Shown here: piece after piece, positions 54,841 to 64,000 of the stretch
Numbering within the stretch: the first letter of the stretch is position 1
Layout of the letters: each line of letters begins with the position of its first letter
Source: Epiperipatus broadwayi
Lineage: Eukaryota > Onychophora > Udeonychophora > Euonychophora > Peripatidae
Assembly: GCA_028023455.1 (NCBI GenBank)
Contig: JAQFVV010000550.1
Location: 124,001 to 188,000, forward strand
Reading direction: 5' to 3'
Length of the DNA: 64,000 nucleotides
Made by a program: the position numbers and the translations under genes
Notes under the pieces: generated by a model
What the model was told of the DNA's origin: nothing
The model's database searches: none
What the model saw: the letters and a program-made list of their open reading frames with translations, nothing else

Positions 54841-56230
54841 CCTTCTCCAGTTCTGGACTTGTATTGTTATTAAGATACCTGCTGCAGTACATTATCTTGA
54901 CATTTTTCACTTCAAAAGTTTTGTCATATCATCTTTTCATATTCATCATAAATATCAGAATAGTGGTTTCTTGAGTTTAACTAATCATTGTCTGCACCAC
55001 AGTTAATTTGTGGTAAACATATTTTTATTATTTGTTCAATTCTTAAATGCAGATAGTTCAAAAAATTCATTTAAATAGACCAGTGGATTTTCATAAGGCA
55101 GTTCTTTGATGATCTCACTTTCTACTAGCTTGGATAAAAACTACTGTTTGATTTAGTTAGTATTTATTATTTCATTTTTCAGTCTATTATTGATATCCAT
55201 TAGCTAGCTATCAATGCAGAGTTGATTTATTTTTCTATGTCTATTTTGAGTAATAGTGTTGTTGTACTATTATTTAACTCAACATTCTTATATGATTCTT
55301 TTCTTTAAAATGTAAAGATAATGCGTGCAGGTGTTCTATTTTTTTAGTTCTTTCTATGATATCTTTCATTATATCATATTTCAAATTTACAGTTGTATTT
55401 CCAGGACATTTTTTTATCCCTTGCTATATAGTTTTACATAATTTGCATTTCTGACTTATGCTGATCTATTTTATGCAGAATCATTTGCAATGCATACTTA
55501 CTTCTGCTTTCTTAAGATTTATTTATTTCACACTCAATCTTTTGAATTTGGTTATCTTTATATCAAGCATTTTTTTGAGATTTTTGCCTGTATTTTTTAC
55601 TATAGTGTCATCAACTTTCTCAAGCCTTTTATCTGTATCTTCTTTATTTTTAGAATTTCACCTACAAATATTTTATTTCTTCTTTAATTCAAGATGGATT
55701 TTTTTATACTTCTTTTTATCCGCTCTATCTATATATCCATTTTATGATGAATTTTTTCAATTTTTTGGTCTATTATTTCTACATTTTGCTTGAAATAGGT
55801 TTTTATCCTTAATTTCATCAGCTTTTGCATTTTTAAATCTCTCTATTTTATCTGCTTTTGCATCTCTAAATTCTGTTATTTTTGTCCATATTCTGTACTC
55901 AATTGAATTTGCTGTTGATTATCTTCTATCTTAATTCCATTTGTTTAATCTATATGATGAATATCAGCATCATATTGAATGGTGATGAAGTTGTATTATT
56001 TGCAGGATTATTTTTGTCATCATTAGTCTTTTTTGCTCCATTTGTTTATATGTCTCACTATCTTGATCAACACTTTTAATATCACAAATTTCCCAATTAT
56101 CTTCTTTCTTTATACTATCTTTTTTCACAGCTTATTTCTAAATATTCTTCTGCAACCACTTCCTGCTTTTCATTACTTATTTCATTATCATTTTGAATTG
56201 TTTTGATCTGAAAATTTTATTTAATATGGA
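54840..56230 (-). pseudogene. decayed gag-like ORF with coiled-coil N-terminus
   Basis: On the minus strand, 55940-55450 reads as a Lys/Glu/Gln-rich coiled coil with few stops (QQQIQLSTEYGQK, NLEMQKQIK, NVEIIDQKIEKIHHKMD). Downstream, 55130-54840 in one frame gives NCLMKIHWS, LHLRIEQIIKICLPQINC, HYSDIYDEYEKMI, then CQDNVLQQVS, with stops explicable as CGA or CAA decay. A coiled coil followed by a helical core with a Gln-rich turn fits a retrotransposon gag, like the relic at 31.5-32.5 kb. The plus-strand frames here (55458-55793 and others) are shadows. No pol or LTR was found. Confidence 0.35.
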
Positions 56231-57567
56231 ACAAACGCATTATTTTCAATATATTCATAATTGAATTTTCCACCGACTGTACTACATCATTCCCTTGATC
56301 ATCTTGGAATCTGACAAATTCTTGAATTCCCTTTTCTGACCAAAACTTCAGCTTTGCTTACAGTTTTTTGTTTATTTTTATAATTATTATATACAGAAAC
56401 AAAATTATTGTCTGGCCAACCATGACATTTATCAAATTCAGAAAAATGGAAGTTTATAATAACAGCAACATGAATCCCATGCTCTGGGTAAACAAAAATT
56501 TACAAATGGAAATAAAAATTCACAAATGTACCTCAGGATGAAATGGACTTAAAATTATATTCAGGCATAATTTTATGTAAGGAATAAATATGCAGAACAG
56601 ACAATATCACATATCAATGGTTAATATAATATAAAAACAATAGTTTAATTACAAAATATAATTGTCAGTCAAAATATAACTTTCTCTTTTTCTTTATTTC
56701 AATAAAATTATTTCTACAGTTTATTATATTATTATATAGTTTCCACACACAGAGGAAGACAATAATTATTTATACACTGTCCAATGGTTCCTTAATTAAT
56801 TTTAAGCATTAATCTTCATTAGATTTATCATATTAATACAGTGGTATAAGCAAGTACATTTGACATACAGCCAACCTTTGACCTCTAATATACTTAAATA
56901 CAATTCTGCATATGGCCAATTTTCAAATATAAAACATTTATCCAAAACTTTCCTAGCATAGACACATTTCTCTAATAGGGGATAATTATAACCACTATTT
57001 TTTTCAACGATGGACCTAAGAAATGGCAACTTTTGTTCAAATCTCAATTTAATAAAAGTCCAATTTCTACAGAGATGTTGCATTTTGAAACTGATTCTTA
57101 AATCTATAAAATTTACAAATGACACCTTCCATATAAATACAGAAAACAGTTAATTATTCAACAGTGAACAAAGAACTGCATATACAATATAAGTTCATCT
57201 ATATATAATCTAATTATTAGCAATTAAAAGAAAAGCTAACTACAAAGAATCCAATTGATACAATTCATCATTAATGTAAAATTACTAATAATTATTTACA
57301 CTTGTTATTTAATACTGAGATGCTTTATATTACTTTTTTTATTTACAATTTCTAAAACAGAAAAAAAAAATTTACAAAATAAAACTTTAGTTAACATATA
57401 TATTAAAGAACATAAAGCAAATTTTAATTTTAATACGCTGCGAAAATATTTGTGAAAGCTTATCTGCAAATGGGGCTATTTTTTATGGAAACATACATTT
57501 TAATAAACTTTATTCAAATTAATATACTTAAATAAATTTAAAATAGTTAGGACAATTTCTAAACAGG

Positions 57568-57570
<3 letters not shown>

Positions 57571-57600
<30 letters not shown>

Positions 57601-57602
57601 CA
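57571..57602. repeat. poly-T / poly-A palindromic tract
   Basis: A T run of about 12 followed by an A run of about 20. The other copy of the repeat has a shorter version at 52987-53000. Confidence 0.8.
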
Positions 57603-57719
57603 CTTGCTTCCTAAAGTTTGTTAAAAATAAATATATTAAAATAAATGTAACTTACATCAGGATAAAGACTAAAATGATTTTTTCACAAAACAACTTACAA
57701 CAACTAAGTCCCATAGTTT

Positions 57720-57824
57720 TTTTTTTAAAAAAGTGTCATAGGGATCGGCCGGGACGCGAATCCGCAACCCGGGAAACTGCCTGCTAGTGCAAGGCAGTCG
57801 CGCTGACCTCTCGATCACCAATGC
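57720..57824 (-). mobile_element. tRNA-derived SINE with paralogous empty site
   Basis: On the minus strand the head (GCATTGGTGATCGAGAGGTC with an A box) is followed by a B box (CGGATTCGCGTCC) and CCCGGCCGATCC, then an A-rich tail (T-rich at 57715-57727 on plus). It is the same family as the SINE at 18148-18256. The flanking repeats are AAGTCCCATAGTTT and AAGTCGTAGTTT. The homologous uninterrupted site is at 53018-53035. The anticodon-loop region and the tail argue against a functional tRNA gene. Confidence 0.75.
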
Positions 57825-58144
57825 AAGTCGTAGTTTGATTTCTTCAAGATGGCAAAAATAAATTAATTCATTTTTATTTGGCATAATGATTTAAATTTTA
57901 ATGATTATTAACCTATTTATAATATGTACTTATTATTATTTCGATCACTGTATCTCTTATTATTACTGGCATATATTATTAATAGAGAAACCTGATCTTA
58001 GCCTAATATGATATTTATAACTTTGACTAAATGATGGATTGCCATCTTTATAGGAATTTCATTTATTATAATATATATAATCATGTTTTAAAAGAATTTG
58101 TAAAAACTGTATTCGATTTTATTGAAACAAATAGAAAATATAAA

Positions 58145-58454
<310 letters not shown>

Positions 58455-58689
58455 AATTACTCTTGTACAATTATAATCATTGTAACTCCAAAAAATAAAA
58501 ATAATAATGATAATATAATAACAATTAAATATCTAGTGTTGATAATGCTTAATATTTCTATAGTGTAATTTTCACTACACTACTCTCATGCATGGTAGGG
58601 ACTGGTTTCTATTCACTTTTAATACCTTGTGGATGGTTATAATTATAAATAAATTACCAAAGACCTTGAGACAAATCTATGATCCACAT

Positions 58690-58735
58690 GATGCAACTTT
58701 CATGCTAAACTAGCATTCATTAGTTGGGTGCAATT
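58690..58735 (-). ncRNA. decayed hammerhead (tandem copy 1)
   Basis: On the minus strand the core strand is CTAATGA (58723-58717), followed by a perfect 6-bp stem II (ATGCTA-GTT-TAGCAT) and GAAA (58701-58698). G5 is changed to A, which should abolish catalysis, although stem II is better paired than in element B. Confidence 0.55.
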
Positions 58736-59054
58736 ACAATCTCTTACACATATCTTTATCATTGTTCAGGATACATAAAGATAGCAAGCTACTACAGTTT
58801 AATTCATAAGTTTCAAATGTTATAGCTTCACAATTTTGTTACAAATGACTTAATGAAAGTATATTAATATTATTTATTAGTCACTCAGTAGACTAGAGAT
58901 TATCCAATAATGAATAATATTTCTGTAGTGTAATTTTCATTACATCACTGTCATGCATAGTAGGGAGTGTTTTCTATCTGCTTTTAATAGCTTGTAGAAG
59001 GATGTAATTATGAACATATGACCAAAGACATGTGAAAAAAATCTATAATCCCCA

Positions 59055-59100
59055 AGATGCATATTTTATGCTGAACTAGCACTCATAAATTGGCCGAGGT
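59055..59100 (-). ncRNA. decayed hammerhead (tandem copy 2)
   Basis: The core strand is TTTATGA (59089-59083), stem II is TGCTAGTTCAGCA, and GAAA has become AAAA. Inactive relic, recognised by homology with 58690-58735. Confidence 0.5.
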
Positions 59101-59199
59101 TGCAATCTTTTACACATAACTTTATTAGTGTTCAGTATATATTTTACTGGGCAAAACATGTTGATCCATATAACATGATATGAAACTCAAAAAATGTAC

Positions 59200-59980
59200 T
59201 TCAAACCCTGTCAAGCCTGAGATTTAAGTCAAGAACCAACCTGGATTCAAACTCATTCCCTAAGGCCCAGATCAAACACCTAATGAATAACGTATGAGGA
59301 TGACACACAATAATATATTTCTAAGTCTGGCCCACTAGCAAAGCAAAAAAGACAATCAGACATATATTAATTACATTATGACTTAACTAAAATAAGTATA
59401 TGCATAGTTGTACATGTGGAAGTGGAAAGAAGGTAATTCGAACTCATATAAGTAAAGACAATAAAATAGTTTAATAACATGACAAATTAAATATTTACAT
59501 TAGTATGTGTGTGAATGAGTGGTCTACCAAGTGGTAAATAATTACACATTGGAATTCATGCTAATGATTCTTATATGTTCTTTTATTTACTGAATAATAT
59601 ACACACGTCAAGATACATCTTTGGTGGGTATGATATTAAGATGCCAATCATTTATTTAAAAGATAACATAATATTGCTATTAACACTTTTATATATGGTT
59701 CTGAAATGTGGTGACCAACATATAATTTCAGAGAGCATTCTTGGATTCATTACATATATAATGAAACTATTTTGACTACATTATGATCATGAAAATAAAT
59801 AAAACACATTTGAAAATTATATTTAAATATGAGACAAAATATAGATTGAAAATTCTGTTAATTAACATTGGTAAGAAGAATGCTTTATTTTTTTATTACT
59901 CTTAAATAAAGAAATAACAAATTATTGAAGGTGGGATTTTATAAGACTAAAATAACAAAACCCCCCCTAAGAAAACCCAA
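59200..59980. other. AT-rich stretch
   Basis: No supported feature. The 66-codon frame at 59575-59775 is hydrophobic but has no family signature. Confidence 0.4.
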
Positions 59981-60021
59981 AGGAAGGGGGGGGGGGGGGG
60001 GGTATGGGGGGGGGGGGGGGG
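59961..60021. repeat. poly-C / poly-G tract (possible G-quadruplex)
   Basis: A C7 run, then AAAACCCAAAGGAA, then two long G runs (about 16 and 17) separated by TAT. It is the only such stretch in a very AT-rich window. It could form a G-quadruplex, or it may be an assembly or sequencing artefact. Confidence 0.7.
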
Positions 60022-60295
60022 TTTATTAATTAATCTAGTTTGTAGTATTTAGAATTTACATATATATTTGAGCAGAGCACAATTTTAATAATACAGCACT
60101 AAAATTATGTCATGAAGCAAAAAATTAATAATAAAAGATGTGGTGGTACTAACATGATAGCAAAGGAATCAAAATAAGGTCATGCTTCTGGATGAAAATA
60201 AAATCTAAGACTCTCTTCTTATGGCAGTACTTAGAGAAATGTGGTTAGGCATAGCATGGGCAAGGCATACTGGATTTACCAATGTACAGAGGCCT

Positions 60296-60400
60296 TTTAT
60301 ATGGAGAGGGTCCTGGAAGCTTAACTATCTGCATGACATAATGAGAAATCCATGGGTTCGATCTTGTCCACCCCCAGATTAAAAATATATATATATATAT
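60296..60400 (+). mobile_element. probable tRNA-derived SINE
   Basis: An A-box-like GAGAGGGTCCTGGAAGCTTA lies about 55 bp before a B box (GGGTTCGATCT at 60354-60364), followed by CCACCCCCAGA and an (AT)n tail. This layout fits a short SINE with a simple-repeat tail. The head differs from the family at 18.15 and 57.7 kb. A 57-codon open frame across it is probably incidental. Confidence 0.45.
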
Positions 60401-62990
60401 ATATATTCATGAAAATGAGCCAAATATCAGTAATGCAGTACAGCTAAATGTCACTAACAACATTGAATAGGATTTACTGTTCTAAAATAAATGTCCCCTT
60501 GTTTTAATGCTATATTTTATACAGACAATATGCTATGCTGCTATAATATATAGAGAGAAGATTTCATTTAATCAAAAATACATTAAGACTTTACCCCTTT
60601 TTTTTCTACTATTTAAAACAATTCAATTCCACCTTCATGGATTTTGAAAATAACTAGAATATTTAAATATTTGATATTCTAAGAGTATGAAGAATAAAAG
60701 AAAACTAGCAGGTGTATAGAAAATACCTAATAAGTCACCTTTTCTGAATTTAAATAATTAACATTTTAAAAGATTTCAAAGTGTTAATTAGCTTGAGTGA
60801 TGGATTTACCCTGTGTAGAATTACTTCATTCTATTTGGAGTTGAACAAATAACACTTTTATAATAAAAACACAACATAATATGTTGACTCATAAAAACAA
60901 TCTGGTGAGTGTATTAATTAATCATACATCATGTTTTGAGGGGATCTTAATAACCTTAATTCACGGAGGTTTAATTAAAAGGAGGAAAGAAAAGATTTTT
61001 AGAGATTTGGCTCATCAGGTTGCTTGAGATTGGCATATTAGTAATAACAAAAGCTTACATATAAAATCAAGTAATAAATACATATAAATAAATGACCACA
61101 TCAAACTTAAAGAAAGAGCATATGAGATAGAATTAGATTTATCAAAATTTTTGAGAGCAGTTTACATTTCTATATTAGACAGAGATAAAGTTAAAATTAA
61201 CATTAGGAGAAATCCTGATAATAGGGTTTGAGATTAGTTAAACTAGCTTTACTTTTAAGTTGTGGCATAAAATCATTAGTTAGTTTGCAGAATTTTAAGA
61301 GTCTATTTTGAAAGTCCAGCTCATACATGGAATTTAAGGAATCCATGTGAGTTCTTATGTGTTATCAAGCTTCTACTCAGCACTTCAAAGTTTTCAGATT
61401 AGGCTTTTCCTCATTCTAGGGAATCAGGATGCTGTGGCAGTAAAAGATGACCTCACAAAAGTCAGGAAGGGTGATTGGCTTTCTATTTGATCATCATTTT
61501 ATGTTTCACATCAGTGTGGATTGTTAACAACACAGTTTTTTTCAATAGTAGTTATCCTTTGGTTTTTAAAATCAGCCCATTTTATATTCCATTCAGGTAT
61601 TTGTGGAATGCTTTTAACTTTTTATTTCTAGCTCAAACTCTAATCTTCAATCTAACAAAATCTTACATTTTCTTTATTCATTGTTCTTGAAGATGCAATT
61701 CTTATATAATGCTTTAAAAATGTATTAAAATCTCTTTCCTGATTGGAAATAGATTTGACAGAAATGTTTAGAACAAAAGTATAATTCATTAGTATTAATT
61801 TCCATTTTATTTTCAGTAAAAACTTTAATTGAAAAATCCTTCCCAAGATTAAAACAATATTACATTTTTCCTCTTTTAATTATTTTTGGACAATTAACAG
61901 TTGCATTTTCCATCTTGGATTTTACAAAAATATACAGTTTGATTAAAAAAAATTATTTAAAAAAAGTTTTATAAAGGACAACATATAATAAAATATTTAT
62001 AAAATTTATATTTTGTTAGTATGTTTGTTTCTGTAAAACTTAGCTGCATGTGTATTTTAGTGTGAAGAAAAAAAAATTATTAATAAAAAAAATATTGAAA
62101 AGCTACAATTTATAATTTTTAAGTGCACTTCTTAGAAATATATACATGAAATGTGCACATAAATAGAGGAGTGGGGTGGGACATAGGGTTTGAATATTGG
62201 TTAGTAATTAGTGAGTGGATAGAATCATGAAGCTCAATACCCCAAATCCAAAATTATATATATGTGTGTATATATATAGTAACCTTTGTCTTGGCCAAAG
62301 AGAACCATTGTTTGTTATGAATGAACCATTATTTACAAAAAAGAAAGTTCTTAAAAATTTAGTAAATCAAATATATATGCAGTTGACCTTAGTTTTATAA
62401 CTCTTTTTAATTGATGATCAAAATAATTTTGTTTGTGACATATAATATCAAAAAAAAGTTATAGTTTTTCTAGGATACTTAAACTCAGTTTAAGGTCTGT
62501 GTTAATTAGTAAATCCAAGGGTGGTTGATTGTGGGGGTTGAGATGAGTGATTTAAGTTAAAATAATCGAGTGCTAATGTAAGTATATAGTGTTGGCTAAA
62601 TTAATTAGTGTGTTATATTTAGACAATAGTTATAAGTTTAATAAAATATTTAATTTAAACTCAATTCTAATAATTCAATAGTCGATTTAATAAATAAATC
62701 TAGTAACTTAAAAACATAAAGTAAATTAAATTAGTTATTCAAAAACATATCAATAGTTACACTAGTTAAAGAAGGTTTAAATTTAATAGTAGAAAAGAGG
62801 GATTGAAATGTGTGTATGTGCTTACTTGCAAGAGTGGATGTAAAGTTTTATTTATTGGGGAAATATAAAATTTTATGTATAATTCTTAGTACCATTTGAT
62901 AGCCAATCATTTGTTTAAAAATTTTCAATCAAGTTTAAAGTAACATTTAAAAATATTAATTCCTAACATTAACTTGGTTTAAATCACTTA
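60401..62990. other. AT-rich non-coding stretch
   Basis: No supported gene. A GC-richer patch at 61300-61480 gives a short minus frame (PITLPDFCEVIFYCHSILIP) reminiscent of decayed retroelement sequence, too short to assign. Confidence 0.4.
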
Positions 62991-63108
62991 TTTGATATTT
63001 TATTTTAAAACAGGAAAAACTTACTATACGTATGCCACACACAGCAAACTAGAGTAATCAATGGATGCCAGAAGGCTTGTGCATAAAATCCCCATCTAGT
63101 GCCTACTC

Positions 63109-63167
63109 ATCCATTATCCCCAGACTAGTTTGTGGCTTGTGGCCTTCATCAGTGAGGAGCCTTGGAT
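63109..63167 (-). ncRNA. mutated hammerhead (element D, left arm)
   Basis: On the minus strand: ATCCAA, GGC, TCCTCA, core CTGATGA, stem II GGC-CACAA-GCC, then CAAA instead of GAAA (G12 to C), stem III AC-TA-GT, C, TGGGGA, and TGGAT. The loss of G12, a catalytic base, predicts an inactive copy. Confidence 0.65.
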
Positions 63168-63558
63168 CTGAGAGCACTGCATCTAGATCTTAGGATCTAA
63201 TGCAACCCTCCAGTAACCACCTTTTATCTCCACTTAACTACAAAACTATGAGTCTTAAACTGAAAACACTTTAATGTTTCCCATTCAAGCCCATCAGCTT
63301 ATATAGTTATATGGGTCTGAACCCAGTTCAGTTCCCATACGTTTTGGTGTCTTTGGTTTTTTAATAACCATAGCCACCAATATCCTATTAGGCAACTGAA
63401 CTGGGTTCAGACCCATATAACTATATAAGCTTATGGGCTTGAATTGGAAACATTAAGGTGTTTTCAGTTTAAGACTAATAGTTTTGTAGTTAAATGGAGA
63501 TAAAAGGTGGTTGCTGGAGAGTTGCATTAGATCCTAAGATCTAGAGCAGTGCTCTCAT

Positions 63559-63617
63559 ATCCAAGACTCCTCACTGACGAAGGCCACAAGCCAGAAACTA
63601 GTCTGGGGATATTGGAT
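63559..63617 (+). ncRNA. type-I hammerhead ribozyme (element D, right arm)
   Basis: Outer stem I ATCCAA (63559-63564) pairs with TTGGAT (63612-63617). Internal loop is GAC against TA. Inner stem I TCCTCA pairs with TGGGGA (63604-63609). The core CTGACGA is at 63574-63580. Stem II is GGC-CACAA-GCC with an A-A mismatch at its base. GAAA is at 63594-63597. Stem III is AC-TA-GT. Cleavage is after C63603. The core is intact; the short stem II may reduce activity. Confidence 0.75.
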
Positions 63618-64000
63618 GAGAAGGCACTAGATGGGGATTTTATGCACAAGCCTTCTGGAATCCATTGATTACTCTAGCTTGCTGTGTGTGGCATATGTAT
63701 AGCGAGTTTTGCCTGTTTTAATAACAGTTATACACAAGCATAAGAGATGGTAGTCATGTGATATTTTATTTTACTTTCATTTTTATACTTTTTTATATTT
63801 AGTTAATCATACAATTTAAAACTTGGAAAATTCCAAAAGTTTTCCATGATCATTTGGATAGTGTGAATAATTAACAATAAACTTCAATTAATAGCCAATG
63901 AAATATCATTGTAAGGAGGAACTAGTAAGGAAAAGGAGATTTCTTAACCATCAGAATGATTGACAACAGAAGGTTATAAATGGGCCTGCACACACATAGT

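Larger units (their letters stand above)
56580..57900. repeat. repeat F, contiguous copy
   Basis: Paralogue of the split copy at 48480-53100. It lacks both the foldback B element (empty 14-bp target at 56761-56774) and the LINE (junction near 56835), but carries a SINE at 57720-57824. The 107-codon minus frame at 56802-57125 has no recognisable motif. Confidence 0.7.
58549..59200 (-). repeat. tandem dimer of element B relatives with dead hammerheads
   Basis: Two direct copies (about 58549-58850 and 58915-59200) are offset by about 366 bp. Shared blocks include GTGTAATTTTCACTACA and CATGCATGGTAGGGA, and hammerhead-like strands on the minus strand. Both are related to element B (ATGCTGAACTAGCA, and CATGCTAAACTAGCA versus CATGCTAAACCAGCA). 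This looks like an old tandem retrozyme insertion. Confidence 0.6.
63008..63758. mobile_element. foldback element D with two hammerheads and 15-bp target-site duplication
   Basis: The left arm (about 63008-63336) and right arm (about 63392-63720) are inverted copies around a 55-bp spacer. A short unpaired tail (63721-63758) completes the right end. A perfect 15-bp direct repeat TGATATTTTATTTTA flanks it (62993-63007 and 63759-63773). There is no ORF. The right end (CTGTTTTAATAACAG, CAAGCATAAGA-GATGGT) is shared with 15.83-15.89 kb beside a PLE endonuclease relic. Each arm has one hammerhead related to those of element A (same inner stem I TCCTCA/TGGGGA). Confidence 0.8.

Noticed and set aside
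55458-56079. Plus-strand open frames of 65-111 codons
   Set aside because: Shadows of the minus-strand coiled-coil gag-like relic.

Overview
This window looks like gene-poor, transposon-rich nuclear DNA of an invertebrate animal. By eye it is extremely AT-rich (roughly a quarter G+C). It holds long (AT)n and (ATT)n microsatellites, tRNA-derived SINEs, 5'-truncated non-LTR retrotransposons on the minus strand, decayed gag-like reading frames and remnants of the GIY-YIG endonuclease of Penelope-like elements (PLEs). There are no operons, no rRNA and no complete protein gene. PLEs and hammerhead-bearing retrozymes are well known in molluscs and other lophotrochozoans, so such a host is plausible, but nothing here fixes the taxon.

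The main discovery is a dense set of hammerhead-ribozyme (HHR) elements. Full type-I hammerhead folds, with core CUGANGA, a stem II hairpin, GAAA, a tiny stem III of 2-3 bp, and a stem I with an internal loop or bulge, occur at 5.46, 6.18, 48.84, 49.19, 49.67 and 63.56 kb. Degenerate copies lie at 5.76, 58.7, 59.07 and 63.1 kb. Hammerhead-like folds with a changed core (U3 and A8 instead of C3 and G8) lie at 24.8, 25.06, 26.46, 28.1 and 28.35 kb. At five loci the units form a foldback: the left ribozyme is on the minus strand, the right one on the plus strand, pointing outward. Two of these foldbacks have perfect 14- and 15-bp target-site duplications, and one has a paralogous empty site in the same window. 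Nearby PLE GIY-YIG relics (4.65 and 16.1 kb) and a shared terminus (15.84 and 63.7 kb) suggest the foldbacks are PLE-related or retrozyme-like non-autonomous elements.

Layout: 0-3.6 kb AT-rich DNA; 3.75-4.9 kb decayed coiled-coil frame and PLE endonuclease; 5.36-6.39 kb HHR foldback A; 6.9-7.1 kb minisatellite; 7-13 kb AT-rich DNA; 13.4-16.3 kb repeats and a PLE relic; 18.15 kb SINE; 22.6-23.4 kb decayed coding island; 24.7-28.5 kb HHR-like foldbacks with a LINE inserted in one; 28.5-29.3 kb possible solo LTR; 31.5-32.5 kb gag relic; 32.6-36.0 kb large direct duplication; 36.8, 38.1 and 48.2 kb candidate host exons; 48.5-57.9 kb two copies of one repeat, one of them split by an HHR foldback and a LINE, the other carrying a SINE; 58.1-59.2 kb compound microsatellite and HHR tandem; 60 kb poly-G tract and SINE; 63.0-63.76 kb HHR foldback D.

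The best host-gene evidence is an uninterrupted 83-codon terminal-exon candidate on the minus strand at 38.1-38.35 kb, possibly the cytoplasmic tail of a membrane protein. Most of the remaining sequence is unstructured AT-rich DNA.
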